The translations under genes were made by a program, and so were the position numbers. Below are positions 1-15,144 of a DNA stretch of 64,000 bases, one piece after another. The first letter of the stretch is position 1, and every line of letters begins with the position of its first letter. The DNA is taken from positions 1,116,001 to 1,180,000 of the forward strand of contig NZ_LR134290.1 in assembly GCF_900636545.1 (NCBI RefSeq), read 5' to 3'. This DNA is from Pseudomonas mendocina (GTDB lineage: Bacteria; Pseudomonadota; Gammaproteobacteria; Pseudomonadales; Pseudomonadaceae). The notes under the pieces are model-generated. The model was not told where the DNA came from and ran no database searches. It was given only the letters and a program-made list of their open reading frames with translations.

Positions 1-96
1 GATGAAGAAACCTGGAATGCCCAAGCTGCAAACGACCTGGCCGCCATCAAGCAGCCGGGAGCCCTTTCCGATGAACTGCGTAGCCTGATCCTGTGA
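1..96 (+). CDS. mraZ: MraZ transcriptional regulator, C-terminal end (partial)
   Basis: The first 32 codons in frame 1 encode the tail of a protein that ends in DELRSLIL followed by TGA at 94-96. Its position directly in front of rsmH identifies it as the C-terminus of MraZ, the DNA-binding regulator that opens the dcw cluster. The start and both AbrB-like domains lie outside the window, so the assignment rests mainly on position. Confidence 0.8.
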   Translation, partial: DEETWNAQAANDLAAIKQPGALSDELRSLIL

Positions 97-98
97 CC

Positions 99-1036
99 AT
101 GACCGATACCTTGCGCCATATCACCGTGCTGCTCGACGAGGCCGTCGAGGGGCTCGCCGTGCGCGCTCACGGTTGCTATATGGATGGCACTTTTGGGCGG
201 GGAGGACATAGCCGGCTGATCCTGCAGAAACTCGGGCCGGGTGGGCGGCTACTGGGGTTCGACAAGGATCCCCTGGCGATAGCCACAGGGGAAGCATTGG
301 CGGCCGAAGACGGCCGCTTTGTCGTTGTGCAGCGCAGTTTTGCGGAACTCGGCGACGAAGCTGTTGTCCGCGGCATTTCCGGTCAGGTCTCCGGCATCCT
401 GCTGGACCTCGGTGTGTCCTCGCCGCAACTGGACGATCCGGAGCGCGGCTTCAGCTTCCTCAATGACGGTCCGCTGGACATGCGCATGAACCCGCATGCC
501 GGTGTGAGCGCCGCTGACTGGATCGCCACGGCGGAGGAAGACGAAATCGCCCGCGTGATGAAGGATTACGGCGAGGAGCGATTCGCCAAGCGCATGGCGC
601 GCGCCGTGGTGCAGCGCCGCGCCGAGCAGCCGTTCACTCGCACTGCTGATTTGGCGAAAGTCCTGACCGAGGCCAATCCAGCCTGGGAAAAGGGCAAGAA
701 TCCGGCCACTCGCGCTTTTCAGGGCATCCGTATTCACGTCAACAACGAACTCGGTGATCTTGAGCGCGGGCTAGAGGCGGCGCTGGAAACGCTGGAGGTA
801 GGTGGTCGCCTGGTGGTGATTAGCTTCCATTCGCTGGAAGACCGTATCGTCAAGCAATTCATGAAGCGCCAGGCCAAGGGCGAGGCCGACAAGCTGCCGC
901 GTGACCTGCCAATCATCCCGAAAGCCTTCGAACCGCGTCTGAAGCTGATCGGCAAGCCGGTCTACGCCGCCGAGGCCGAACTCAAGGCCAATCCGCGCTC
1001 GCGTAGTGCGGTGATGCGCATCGCGGAGAAGTTGCG

Positions 1037-1040
<4 letters not shown>
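99..1040 (+). CDS. rsmH: 16S rRNA m4C1402 methyltransferase RsmH
   Basis: RsmH (MraW) uses S-adenosylmethionine to methylate N4 of C1402 of 16S rRNA in the ribosomal P site. The glycine-rich SAM motif [10 protein letters not shown] starts at about residue 29, and the family motifs [12 protein letters not shown] and RIHVNNEL are intact. ATG at 99 gives 313 residues, the usual Pseudomonas length. A GTG at 93 in the same frame would overlap the mraZ stop as GTGA and add two residues, so the start is uncertain by two codons. The 3' end overlaps ftsL by four bases (ATGA), which points to coupled translation. Confidence 0.95.
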
Positions 1041-3053
<2,013 letters not shown>

Positions 3054-3054
<1 letters not shown>

Positions 3055-4517
3055 TGCCCATGCCGCTCAATCAATTACTGCCCGCTGCCGAAAGCGGCGT
3101 GCTCATTCGTGAACTGACCCTGGATAGCCGCAAGGTGCGTCCTGGCGATCTGTTCCTGGCCGTGCCGGGTACTCAGCAGGACGGTCGCGTGCATATCGCC
3201 GATGCCATCGCCCGTGGCGCTGCCGCTGTTGCCTTCGAGGCCGAAGGCGCTGCGTCCATGCATGCCGACAGTGCGGTACTGGTCCCGGTCAAGGGGTTGG
3301 CTGGCCAGCTCTCGGCCATCGCCGGGCGTTTCTACGGTGAACCGAGCCGTGCCCTGTATCTGGTCGGCGTCACCGGTACCAACGGCAAGACCAGTGTCAG
3401 CCAGTTGCTGGCGCAGGCGCTGGATCTGCTCGGCCAGCCTTGTGGCATCGTCGGTACTTTGGGCAACGGCTTCCATGGTGCGCTGGAGCAGGGCAAGCAC
3501 ACAACGCCCGACCCAGTCGGCGTCCAGGCCACTCTGGCCTCGCTCAAGCAAGCCGGTGCCCGCGCCGTGGCCATGGAAGTGTCTTCCCATGGTCTGGATC
3601 AGGGCCGTGTCGCCGCGCTGGAGTTCGATGTGGCGGTGTTCACCAACCTGTCTCGTGATCACCTCGACTACCACGGCAGCATGGAGGCCTATGGTGCAGC
3701 CAAGGCCAAGCTGTTCGCCTGGCCAAATCTGCGTTGCCGGGTGATCAACCTCGATGACGCCTTCGGCCGTGAGCTGGCGGCACAAACGCACGAGTCGCGT
3801 CTGATCGGCTACAGCCTGAATGATGCCGACGCCTTCCTTTATTGCAGCGAAGCTCACTTCGATGATCACGGCGTACGCGCACGCCTGGTGACGCCGCGTG
3901 GCGAGGGCGTGCTGCGCAGCAATCTCCTCGGCCGTTTCAACCTGAGCAATCTGCTGGCCGTGGTCGGTGCGCTGCTCGGGCTGGACTACGCACTCGACGA
4001 GATTCTCAAGGTTCTGCCGCAGCTGCAGGGCCCGGCTGGCCGCATGCAGCGCCTCGGTGGCGGTGAAAAGCCGCTGGTAGTGGTCGATTACGCGCACACG
4101 CCGGATGCGCTGGAAAAAGTTCTCGAAGCCATGCGTCCCCACGTCGAAGGGCGCCTGGTCTGCCTGTTCGGTTGCGGTGGTGATCGTGACCGTGGCAAAC
4201 GTCCGCTGATGGCCGCAGTTGCCGAGCGTCTGGCCGATGTGGTGTGGGTGACCGATGACAATCCGCGCACTGAAGAGCCTGCGCAGATCGTTGCCGATAT
4301 CCGCGCCGGCTTCGCCGCGCCGGAGCGGGTGCAGTTCATTCACGGTCGTGGCGATGCTATCGCGCGTCTGGTCGCTCAAGCCGAGGCCGCCGATGTGCTG
4401 GTGCTGGCAGGCAAGGGGCACGAGGATTACCAGGAAATCATGGGCGTGCGTCAGCCGTTCTCCGATCTGATCGAAGCGAACAAGGCCCTGGCGGCCTGGG
4501 AGGCGGCTCATGCTTAA
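3054..4517 (+). CDS. murE: UDP-MurNAc-L-Ala-D-Glu:meso-DAP ligase MurE
   Basis: Cytoplasmic Mur ligase that adds meso-diaminopimelate to UDP-MurNAc-dipeptide using ATP. The P-loop GTNGKT lies at residues 108-113. The DNPRTEEP motif near residue 400 is the meso-DAP-specific form of the substrate signature, which fits a Gram-negative wall. The length of 487 residues is typical. A second ATG two codons in (3060) is possible. The end overlaps murF by eight bases. Confidence 0.96.
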
Positions 4518-5880
4518 GCCCTGGCTGCTCAGCGAAGTCGCCGCGAACCTGAGCGCGCGTGTGATTGGCGCCGATGTCGCCTTCTCCGCTGTGGGGACCG
4601 ACAGCCGTACCATCGCTGCAGACCAACTGTTCGTGGCGCTGACCGGGCCGCGTTTCGATGGTCATGACTATCTGGCCGAAGTCGCTGCCAAAGGCGCGGT
4701 CGCCGCGCTGGTCGAGCGTGAAGTGGCGAATGCCCCACTGCCACAATTGCTGGTGGCCGATACCCGTGTGGCGCTCGGTCAACTGGGCGCGCTGAATCGC
4801 CAAGCCTTTAAAGGCCCGCTGGCTGCCGTGACCGGCTCCAGTGGCAAGACCAGCGTCAAGGAAATGCTCGCCTCCATTCTGCGCGCCGGTCTGAACGGTG
4901 CGGTACTGGCCACTCGCGGTAACCTCAACAACGATCTTGGTGCGCCGCTGACTCTGCTCGAGCTGGTGCCGGAACATCGCGCCGGGGTGATCGAGCTGGG
5001 TGCCAACCATGTCGGTGAAATTGCCTACACCGTCAGCCTCACCCAGCCACAGGTGGCGATCATTACCAATGCCGGCAATGCCCATGTCGGTGAGTTTGGC
5101 GGTCCGGAAAAGATCGTTGGGGCCAAGGGCGAGATTCTCGAGGGCCTGCCGAGCGATGGCGTGGCCGTGCTCAACCTGGATGACAAGGCCTTTGTCACCT
5201 GGCAGCGCCGCGCTGCGGGACGCAAGGTGCTGAGTTTTGCCTTGCGTGACACTCGCGCCGACTTCCATGGCAGCGATCTGGCCCGTGACGAGCGCGGTTG
5301 CCAGGGCTTCACCCTGCGCAGCCCAATTGGCAGCGCGCGCATTCAGCTCAACCTGCTCGGCGAGCACAACGTGGCCAACGCCCTGGCAGCCTGCGCCGCA
5401 GCTCATGCTCTGGGCATGCCGTTGGTCGCCATGGTTCAGGGGCTGGAAAGCCTGCAGCCGGTCAAGGGCCGCGCGGTAGCGCAGCTGGCGCCGAACGGTG
5501 TGCGGGTCATCGATGACAGTTACAACGCCAACCCGGTGTCTATGTGTGCGGCGGTGGATATACTCGCCGGCTTCTCCGGTCGCACCGTCCTGGTGCTGGG
5601 AGACATGGGCGAGCTGGGCGAATGGGCCGAACAGGGCCATCGCGACGTCGGCCGCCATGCCGCGGGCAAGGTCGATGCGCTGTATGCCGTCGGTCCGCTG
5701 ATGCGTTTTGCGGTCGAGGAGTTTGGCTCAAAAGGCCGCCACTTCGTCGATCAAGCCGAGTTGATCGAAGCGCTTCGCGCCGAGCAGGCCGGCAGCACAC
5801 TACTAATCAAGGGTTCACGCAGCGCTGCCATGGACAAGGTCGTGGCGGCGCTGTGTGGCGTATCTGGGGAGATTCACTAA
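4510..5880 (+). CDS. murF: UDP-MurNAc-tripeptide:D-Ala-D-Ala ligase MurF
   Basis: Completes the pentapeptide stem by adding D-Ala-D-Ala to UDP-MurNAc-tripeptide. The P-loop GSSGKT is at residues 109-114, and the later Mur-ligase motifs GEHNVANALAA and DDSYNANP are present. The 456 residues match the family. It overlaps murE by eight bases, and its TAA directly abuts the mraY ATG with no spacer. Confidence 0.96.
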   Translation: MLKPWLLSEVAANLSARVIGADVAFSAVGTDSRTIAADQLFVALTGPRFDGHDYLAEVAAKGAVAALVEREVANAPLPQLLVADTRVALGQLGALNRQAFKGPLAAVTGSSGKTSVKEMLASILRAGLNGAVLATRGNLNNDLGAPLTLLELVPEHRAGVIELGANHVGEIAYTVSLTQPQVAIITNAGNAHVGEFGGPEKIVGAKGEILEGLPSDGVAVLNLDDKAFVTWQRRAAGRKVLSFALRDTRADFHGSDLARDERGCQGFTLRSPIGSARIQLNLLGEHNVANALAACAAAHALGMPLVAMVQGLESLQPVKGRAVAQLAPNGVRVIDDSYNANPVSMCAAVDILAGFSGRTVLVLGDMGELGEWAEQGHRDVGRHAAGKVDALYAVGPLMRFAVEEFGSKGRHFVDQAELIEALRAEQAGSTLLIKGSRSAAMDKVVAALCGVSGEIH

Positions 5881-6963
5881 ATGCTGCTGCTGCTGGCGGA
5901 GTACCTGCAACAGTTCCACAAGGGCTTCGCGGTCTTTCAGTACCTGACCCTGCGCGGCATCCTCGGCGTGCTCACCGCCCTGGCGCTGTCGCTGTGGCTC
6001 GGCCCGTGGATGATCCGCACCCTGCAGGTGCGTCAGATCGGTCAGGCCGTGCGCAACGATGGCCCGCAGTCGCACCTTTCGAAGAAAGGCACGCCGACCA
6101 TGGGTGGCGCGCTGATCCTTACCGCCATTGCCGTCAGCACCCTGCTTTGGGCTGATCTGTCCAACCGTTACGTCTGGGTGGTGCTGGCCGTGACCCTGGC
6201 GTTCGGTGCCATCGGCTGGGTCGATGACTACCGCAAGGTGATCGAGAAGAACTCGCGTGGCCTGCCGAGCCGTTGGAAATACTTCTGGCAGTCGGTGTTC
6301 GGTCTCGCTGCAGCCGCCTTCCTTTATATGACTGCGCAGAGCCCGGTGGAAACCACCCTGATCCTGCCGCTGCTGAAGGACGTCGCTATTCCCCTGGGTG
6401 TCGGCTTCGTGGTGCTGACTTACTTCGTCATCGTCGGTACCAGCAATGCGGTGAACCTTACCGACGGCCTCGACGGTCTGGCCATTCTGCCCACTGTCAT
6501 GGTCGGCGGCGCTCTGGGCATTTTCTGCTACCTGTCGGGCAACGTGAATTTCGCCGAGTACCTGCTGATCCCTTACGTGCCGGGCTCGGGCGAGTTGATC
6601 GTGTTCTGCGCCGCACTGGTGGGTGCCGGTCTGGGCTTTCTGTGGTTCAACACCTACCCGGCACAGGTGTTCATGGGCGACGTCGGTGCGCTGGCCCTGG
6701 GCGCCGCGCTGGGCACCATCGCCGTGATCGTCCGCCAGGAAATCGTGCTGTTCATCATGGGTGGCGTGTTCGTCATGGAAACCCTGTCGGTGATCATCCA
6801 GGTCGCCAGCTTCAAGCTGACCGGTAAGCGCGTGTTCCGCATGGCGCCGATCCACCACCATTTCGAACTCAAGGGCTGGCCTGAGCCGCGCGTGATCGTC
6901 CGTTTCTGGATCATCACCGTGATTCTCGTGCTGATCGGCCTGGCCACCCTGAAACTGAGGTAA
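5881..6963 (+). CDS. mraY: Phospho-MurNAc-pentapeptide transferase MraY
   Basis: Integral membrane enzyme with about ten helices that transfers phospho-MurNAc-pentapeptide to undecaprenyl phosphate, forming lipid I. The signatures GDDYRK-like [21 protein letters not shown] and the histidine-rich [11 protein letters not shown] loop are all visible. 360 residues is the canonical length. It is adjacent to murF and followed without a gap by the murD leader codons. Confidence 0.97.
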   Translation: MLLLLAEYLQQFHKGFAVFQYLTLRGILGVLTALALSLWLGPWMIRTLQVRQIGQAVRNDGPQSHLSKKGTPTMGGALILTAIAVSTLLWADLSNRYVWVVLAVTLAFGAIGWVDDYRKVIEKNSRGLPSRWKYFWQSVFGLAAAAFLYMTAQSPVETTLILPLLKDVAIPLGVGFVVLTYFVIVGTSNAVNLTDGLDGLAILPTVMVGGALGIFCYLSGNVNFAEYLLIPYVPGSGELIVFCAALVGAGLGFLWFNTYPAQVFMGDVGALALGAALGTIAVIVRQEIVLFIMGGVFVMETLSVIIQVASFKLTGKRVFRMAPIHHHFELKGWPEPRVIVRFWIITVILVLIGLATLKLR

Positions 6964-6969
6964 TTGAGC

Positions 6970-8316
6970 GTGTCGTTGATCGCTTCCGACCAGTTCCGCA
7001 TCGTTGTCGGCCTCGGCAAGAGCGGCATGTCCCTGGTGCGCTTCCTCGCGCAGCAGGGCGTGCGCTTTGCCGTGGCCGATACGCGCGCGAACCCGCCGGA
7101 GCTGGAAACGCTCAAGCGTGACTATCCGCAGGTGGAAGTACGCTGCGGTGAGCTGGACGTGGATTTCCTCTGCCGTGCCTCGGAGCTGTACGTGAGCCCT
7201 GGTCTTGCGGTGGCGACTCCGGCGCTGGTCGAAGCGGCGGCGCGTGGGGTGAAACTATCCGGCGATATCGATCTGTTCGCCCGGTATGCCAAGGCACCGA
7301 TCGTCGCCATCACGGGTTCCAACGCCAAGAGCACTGTCACCACCCTGGTCGGCGAGATGGCGGCTGCGGCTGGCAAGCGCGTGGCGGTGGGTGGCAATCT
7401 TGGTACGCCGGCGCTGGACCTGCTGGCGGACGATGTCGAGCTGTACGTGCTGGAGTTGTCCAGCTTCCAGCTGGAAACCACTGATCAGCTCAACGCCGAA
7501 GTGGCCACCTGCCTGAACATCAGCGAAGACCACATGGACCGCTACAGTGGTCTGCCGGCTTATCACCTGGCCAAGCACCGGATCTTCCGTGGCGCCCGTC
7601 AGGTGGTGATCAACCGTGACGACGCACTGTCGCGTCCGCTGATCGCCGACCAGGTGACCAGCTGGGAATTCGGCCTGGGCAAACCCGACTTCAAGCGCTT
7701 CGGCCTGCTCGAAGAGAACGGCGAGAAATCCCTGGCGTTTCGCTTCGATGCACTGCTGCCGGTGAGCGAGCTGAAGATCCGTGGCGCGCACAATCAGTCC
7801 AACGCCCTGGCAGCGCTGGCACTCGGCCATGCCGTCGGCCTGCCGATGGAGGCGATGCTCGCCACCCTGCGCCAGTTCGCCGGTTTGCCGCACCGCTGCC
7901 AGTGGGTCGGTGAGCGCGGCGGCGTGAGTTACTACGACGATTCCAAGGCCACCAACGTCGGTGCGGCGCTGGCGGCCATCGAAGGCCTTGGGGCCGACAT
8001 CGCAGGCAAGCTGGTGCTGATCGCTGGCGGTGACGGCAAAGGCGCTGATTTCTCCGCACTGAAGGCGCCGGTTGCGCGCTTCTGCCGCGCGGTAGTGCTG
8101 CTGGGTCGTGATGCCGGGCGCCTTGCCGACGCGTTGGGCGATGCGGCGCCGCTGGTGCGGGTCGAGACTCTCGACGAAGCGGTGCAGCGCTGCAGTGAAC
8201 TGGCAGAGGCTGGCGACGCCGTGCTGCTATCGCCGGCTTGCGCCAGCCTGGACATGTTCAAGAACTTCGAAGAGCGTGGGCGTCTGTTCGCCCAGGCCGT
8301 GGGAGGGCTGGGCTGA
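6970..8316 (+). CDS. murD: UDP-MurNAc-L-Ala:D-Glu ligase MurD
   Basis: Adds D-glutamate to UDP-MurNAc-L-Ala. The P-loop GSNAKST is at residues 116-122; alanine in place of the usual glycine before lysine is the normal MurD form. No ATG fits the N-terminus. GTG 6970 gives MSLIASDQF and 448 residues, the length I expect for a Pseudomonas MurD, while TTG 6964, right after the mraY stop, would add two residues. The last codon overlaps the ftsW ATG by one base (TGATG). Confidence 0.95.
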   Translation: MSLIASDQFRIVVGLGKSGMSLVRFLAQQGVRFAVADTRANPPELETLKRDYPQVEVRCGELDVDFLCRASELYVSPGLAVATPALVEAAARGVKLSGDIDLFARYAKAPIVAITGSNAKSTVTTLVGEMAAAAGKRVAVGGNLGTPALDLLADDVELYVLELSSFQLETTDQLNAEVATCLNISEDHMDRYSGLPAYHLAKHRIFRGARQVVINRDDALSRPLIADQVTSWEFGLGKPDFKRFGLLEENGEKSLAFRFDALLPVSELKIRGAHNQSNALAALALGHAVGLPMEAMLATLRQFAGLPHRCQWVGERGGVSYYDDSKATNVGAALAAIEGLGADIAGKLVLIAGGDGKGADFSALKAPVARFCRAVVLLGRDAGRLADALGDAAPLVRVETLDEAVQRCSELAEAGDAVLLSPACASLDMFKNFEERGRLFAQAVGGLG

Positions 8317-9533
8317 TGCTGGCCTTCCTGCGCGTTCGCCCCTCGCCGCTGCTCGGTCGCGGCTTCGATGTCGACTTCCCGATGCTGGCTGGCTGCCTTG
8401 GCCTGCTTGGCCTGGGGCTGGTGATGATCACCTCGGCGTCGTCGGAGGTGGCGGCGGCGCTGTCCGGCAACCCGCTGTATCACATGATTCGCCACCTGGT
8501 TTATCTGGTCATCGGCCTTGGTGCAGCCGGCATCGTGCTGATGATTCCGATGAGCTTCTGGCAGCGCTATGGCTGGATGCTGCTGCTGGCCGCGTTCGGT
8601 TTGCTGGTGTTGGTGCTGATCCCCGGAATCGGTCGAGAGGTCAATGGTGCGCGGCGCTGGATTGGCTTCGGCGCCTTCAACGTGCAGCCGTCGGAAATCG
8701 CCAAGGTGTTCGTGGTGGTCTACCTGGCCGGCTATCTGGTGCGCCGCCAGGAAGAAGTGCGCGAAAGCTGGATGGGCTTCTTCAAGCCGTTCGTGGTGCT
8801 GCTGCCAATGGCCGGCCTGTTGCTGCTGGAGCCGGACTTCGGCGCCACCGTGGTAATGATGGGGTCGGCCATGGCCATGCTGTTCCTCGGCGGCGTCGGC
8901 ATGCTGCGCTTCGGCCTGATGGTTGCTCTGGCGGTCGGCGCGGTATTCGTCCTGGTGCAGACCCAGGAATATCGCCTGCAGCGTCTGATCACCTTTACCG
9001 ACCCCTGGGCTGACCAGTATGGCTCGGGCTATCAGCTGACTCAGGCGCTGATCGCCTTCGGTCGCGGCGAGTGGTTCGGTGTGGGGCTGGGCAACAGCAT
9101 TCAGAAGCAGTTCTACCTGCCGGAAGCGCACACCGACTTCGTCTTCTCGGTACTGGCCGAGGAGCTGGGCTTCGTCGGCGCACTGGCGACCCTGGCGCTG
9201 TTCGTCTTCGTCTGCGTGCGCGGCCTGTACATCGGCCTGTGGGCCGAGAAGGCCAAGCAGTTCTTCTCGGCCTATGTGGCCTACGGCCTGTCCTTCCTGT
9301 GGATCGGCCAGTTCCTGATCAACATCGGCGTGAACACCGGCCTGCTGCCGACCAAGGGCCTGACCTTGCCCTTCCTCAGCTACGGCGGTTCGTCGCTGGT
9401 GATCTGCTGCGTCAGCCTGGCAGTCCTGCTGCGCATCGAGTGGGAGGCGCGCAACGTGCTGGGCAACGAGGATATCGAGTTCAGCGAAGAGGATTTCGCC
9501 GAGCCGAACAAGGAGGTCGCCCATGCGCGGTAA
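8316..9533 (+). CDS. ftsW: Septal peptidoglycan glycosyltransferase FtsW
   Basis: SEDS-family polymerase that works with FtsI to build septal peptidoglycan. It has ten predicted membrane helices, the large periplasmic loop around GREWFGVGLGNSIQKQ, and the family motif LPEAHTDFVFSVLAEE. The frame is open upstream inside murD, but ATG 8316, which overlaps the murD stop, gives 405 residues and the cytoplasmic start MLAFLRVRPSPLLGRG. The 3' end overlaps murG by 11 bases. Confidence 0.95.
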   Translation: MLAFLRVRPSPLLGRGFDVDFPMLAGCLGLLGLGLVMITSASSEVAAALSGNPLYHMIRHLVYLVIGLGAAGIVLMIPMSFWQRYGWMLLLAAFGLLVLVLIPGIGREVNGARRWIGFGAFNVQPSEIAKVFVVVYLAGYLVRRQEEVRESWMGFFKPFVVLLPMAGLLLLEPDFGATVVMMGSAMAMLFLGGVGMLRFGLMVALAVGAVFVLVQTQEYRLQRLITFTDPWADQYGSGYQLTQALIAFGRGEWFGVGLGNSIQKQFYLPEAHTDFVFSVLAEELGFVGALATLALFVFVCVRGLYIGLWAEKAKQFFSAYVAYGLSFLWIGQFLINIGVNTGLLPTKGLTLPFLSYGGSSLVICCVSLAVLLRIEWEARNVLGNEDIEFSEEDFAEPNKEVAHAR

Positions 9534-10585
9534 TGTCCTGATCATGGCTGGCGGCACAGGCGGCCACGTGTTCCCGGCGCTGGCCTGCGCGCGCGAGTTC
9601 CAGACACGCGGCTATAGCGTGCACTGGCTGGGTACGCCGCGTGGCATCGAGAACGAGCTGGTGCCGCAAGCCGGCTTGCCGCTGCACCTGATCAACGTCA
9701 GCGGTCTGCGTGGCAAGAGCAAGCTGTCGTTGCTCAAGGCGCCGTTCCAGTTGCTGCGGTCGCTGCTGCAGGCACGTCGCATCGTGCGCGAGCTGCAGCC
9801 GGTGTGCGTGCTGGGCATGGGCGGCTATGTCACTGGCCCGGGCGGCCTGGCCGCGCGCATGGCCGGCGTACCGCTGGTGATTCATGAGCAGAACGCCGTA
9901 GCCGGTACCGCCAACCGCCTGTTGTCGCGCATTGCCACGCGTATCTGTGAAGCCTTCCCGAACACCTTCGGTGCATCCGACAAGCGGCGTACCACCGGTA
10001 ACCCGGTGCGTGAAGAGCTGTTCCTGGAAACGCCGCGCGAGCCGCTGGTCGGTCGCAAGCCGAAATTGCTGGTCCTCGGCGGTAGCCTGGGGGCCGAGCC
10101 GCTGAACAAATTGTTGCCGGCCGCGCTGGGGAAAATTGCCGCTGACGTCCGTCCGCAGGTGTTCCACCAGGCCGGCAAACAACATGCCGAGATCACTGCG
10201 GAGCGTTATCGCGATGCTGCGGTCGAAGCCGAGGTCGCGCCCTTCATCAAGGACATGGCTCGCGCCTACGGCTGGGCCGATCTGGTGGTGTGCCGCGCCG
10301 GCGCACTGACCGTCAGCGAGCTGGCCGCCGCGGGTCTGCCGTCGTTTCTGGTGCCGCTGCCGCACGCCATCGACGACCACCAGAGCCGCAATGCCGAATA
10401 CCTGGCGAAGGAGGGCGCTGCAGTCCTTCTTGCGCAACATGCCACTGACGCGGACACGCTTGCCGCGCAGCTCACCGAGGTTCTGATGCACCTGGAGAAA
10501 CTCAATGTCATGGGCGCCACCGCGCGTCGCCTGGCCAAGCCCGATGCCACCCGCACGGTGGTCGACATCTGCCAGGAGGTGATGC

Positions 10586-10593
<8 letters not shown>
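9523..10593 (+). CDS. murG: Lipid II synthase MurG
   Basis: Peripheral membrane GT28 glycosyltransferase that transfers GlcNAc from UDP-GlcNAc to lipid I. The N-terminal glycine-rich loop GGTGGH is at residues 10-15, the second G-loop is [10 protein letters not shown], and the UDP-GlcNAc site has [17 protein letters not shown]. The length of 356 residues is normal. It overlaps ftsW and murC on either side. Confidence 0.96.
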
Positions 10594-12966
<2,373 letters not shown>

Positions 12967-12969
12967 GTC

Positions 12970-13836
12970 ATGACAGTGGCTTTGCGTCATCAGGACACGC
13001 TGAGGGCTCCGTTGCGCGGTAAGCCCGCGCCGCGTGGCGCCAGCCGTCTGGTGGCCAAGGAGCCGATGCGCCTGCGCATGCCCAAGCCGGATTTTTCCTG
13101 GGTCGGGCGTTTGCTCTGGCCGCTGCTGCTGGTCGGTCTGGGCTTTGGCGCCTATGAAGGTGCGCAGCGTCTGCTGCCTTACGCCGACCGCCCGATCGCG
13201 CGGATCAGCGTGCAGGGTGATCTGGCCTACGTCAGCCAGCAGGCGGTGCAGCGGCGGATCGCGCCATTCATCGAGGCGAGCTTCTTCAGTGTCGACCTGC
13301 GTGGCATGCGCGAAGAGCTTGAGCGCATGCCCTGGATTGCCCACGCCGAAGTGCGTCGCGTCTGGCCGGATCAGATCGACGTGCGTCTGGAAGAACAACT
13401 GCCCATCGCCCGCTGGGGGGACGAGGCGCTGCTCAACAACCAGGGCCAGGCCTTCGCGCCGCAGGAGCTGGACAACTACCAGCACCTGCCGCAGCTGTCC
13501 GGCCCGAAGCGGGCGCAGCCGAAGGTGATGCAGCAATACCAGATGCTCAGCCAGTTGCTGCGGCCGATGGGCTTCACCGTGGTCGGGCTGCAACTGCGTG
13601 AACGTGGCAGCTGGTTCCTCTCGGCCACCGAGAATGCCAGCGGCCAGCGTATCGACATCCTGCTGGGACGTGATCACGTGGTGGAAAAAATGCGTCGGTT
13701 CGCCGCCATCTACGAGCGGGAGCTGAAGGAACAAAGCGCGAATATCGCGCGCATCGACCTGCGTTACGCCAACGGCTTGGCCGTGGCCTGGCGCGAGCCG
13801 GTGGAGCCGGCCGCGGCCGAGCAGAAAGTGAATTGA
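12970..13836 (+). CDS. ftsQ: Cell division protein FtsQ
   Basis: Bitopic divisome protein of 288 residues. It has a basic cytoplasmic tail, one membrane helix near residues 44-62 ([19 protein letters not shown]), a periplasmic POTRA domain starting around [12 protein letters not shown], and the FtsQ domain with [10 protein letters not shown]. It bridges FtsK with FtsL-FtsB. Fifteen bases separate it from ftsA. Confidence 0.94.
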   Translation: MTVALRHQDTLRAPLRGKPAPRGASRLVAKEPMRLRMPKPDFSWVGRLLWPLLLVGLGFGAYEGAQRLLPYADRPIARISVQGDLAYVSQQAVQRRIAPFIEASFFSVDLRGMREELERMPWIAHAEVRRVWPDQIDVRLEEQLPIARWGDEALLNNQGQAFAPQELDNYQHLPQLSGPKRAQPKVMQQYQMLSQLLRPMGFTVVGLQLRERGSWFLSATENASGQRIDILLGRDHVVEKMRRFAAIYERELKEQSANIARIDLRYANGLAVAWREPVEPAAAEQKVN

Positions 13837-13851
13837 GGAGAGGCAGGACTA

Positions 13852-15099
13852 ATGAGTAGCGCGCAGAGCGGCAAGATGATCGTTGGCCTGGACATCGGCA
13901 CCTCCAAGGTGGTTGCCCTGGTGGGCGAGGTGGCGGCCGACGGCCAGCTGGAAATCGTCGGCATCGGCACCCATCCGTCGCGCGGGCTGAAGAAGGGCGT
14001 GGTGGTCAACATCGAGTCCACCGTGGCTTCGATTCAACGTGCTGTGGAAGAAGCGCAGCTGATGGCCGGTTGCCGTATCCACTCGGCTTTCGTCGGCGTG
14101 GCCGGCAACCACATTCGCAGCCTTAACAGCCACGGCATCGTCGCCATCCGCGACCGCGAAGTGAGCCCGGCCGATATCGAGCGTGTGCTCGACGCAGCGC
14201 AGGCCGTGGCCATTCCGGCGGACCAGCGCGTGCTGCACACCCTGGCGCAGGACTACGTGATCGACAACCAGGAAGGCGTGCGCGAGCCGCTGGGCATGTC
14301 CGGTGTGCGTCTGGAGGCCAAGGTGCACGTGGTCACCTGCGCCGTTAATGCCGCACAGAACATCGAGAAGTGCGTGCGCCGTTGCGGCCTGGAAGTCGAC
14401 GACATCATTCTCGAGCAACTGGCGTCGGCCTATTCGGTACTGACCGAGGACGAGAAGGAGCTGGGCGTGTGCTTGGTGGACATCGGTGGTGGCACCACCG
14501 ATATCGCCATCTTCACCGAGGGCGCGATTCGCCATACCGCGGTGATCCCTATTGCCGGTGACCAGGTGACCAACGATATCGCCATGGCCCTACGTACGCC
14601 GACCCAGTACGCCGAGGAGATCAAGATCCGCTACGCCTGCGCCCTGGCCAAGCTGGCTGGTGCTGGCGAGACCATCAAGGTGCCGAGCGTCGGCGATCGT
14701 CCGCCGCGCGACCTCTCGCGCCAATCCCTGGCCGAAGTGGTCGAGCCGCGTTACGACGAGCTGTTCACCCTGGTTCAGGCCGAGCTGCGTCGCAGTGGCT
14801 ACGAAGACCTGATTCCCGCAGGCATCGTCATGACCGGCGGTACGGCGAAGATGGAAGGTGCGGTGGAACTGGCCGAGGAAATCTTCCATATGCCGGTACG
14901 TCTCGGCGTGCCGCATAGCGTCAAGGGCATGGCTGATGTCGTGCGCAACCCGATTTATTCCACCGGTGTGGGCTTGCTGTTGTACGGGCTGCAGAAGCAG
15001 AACGACGGCATTTCCATGTCGGTGGGCAGTCCCTATCAGGACGAGAGCAAAACCCCGGTACTCGAACGCATCAAGCGTTGGGTGCAAGGCAATTTCTAA
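13852..15099 (+). CDS. ftsA: Cell division actin-like protein FtsA
   Basis: Actin-fold ATPase that tethers FtsZ to the inner membrane. The phosphate-1 loop is VGLDIGTSKVVALVGE near residues 11-26, the phosphate-2 segment is DIGGGTTDIAIF, and the adenosine segment contains GIVMTGG. The C-terminus ends in an amphipathic membrane-targeting stretch (ERIKRWVQGNF). 415 residues is standard. A GAGGAGAGG ribosome binding site precedes the ATG. Confidence 0.96.
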   Translation: MSSAQSGKMIVGLDIGTSKVVALVGEVAADGQLEIVGIGTHPSRGLKKGVVVNIESTVASIQRAVEEAQLMAGCRIHSAFVGVAGNHIRSLNSHGIVAIRDREVSPADIERVLDAAQAVAIPADQRVLHTLAQDYVIDNQEGVREPLGMSGVRLEAKVHVVTCAVNAAQNIEKCVRRCGLEVDDIILEQLASAYSVLTEDEKELGVCLVDIGGGTTDIAIFTEGAIRHTAVIPIAGDQVTNDIAMALRTPTQYAEEIKIRYACALAKLAGAGETIKVPSVGDRPPRDLSRQSLAEVVEPRYDELFTLVQAELRRSGYEDLIPAGIVMTGGTAKMEGAVELAEEIFHMPVRLGVPHSVKGMADVVRNPIYSTGVGLLLYGLQKQNDGISMSVGSPYQDESKTPVLERIKRWVQGNF

Positions 15100-15144
15100 A
15101 TTTTGCAGTAGGCGTTACACAACTAGAAAGGAAGGAGAGGGATC

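Noticed and set aside
93..98. GTG 93 as start of rsmH
   Set aside because: ATG 99 gives the usual 313-residue protein; the GTG overlap with the mraZ stop is possible but not preferred.
7932..9557. Long minus-strand open frame opposite murD-ftsW (541 codons), and similar ones opposite murE (3075-4613) and secA (20302-21768)
   Set aside because: They mirror GC-rich real genes, lack binding sites and recognisable domains, and are H-, Q- and R-rich as expected of antisense frames.
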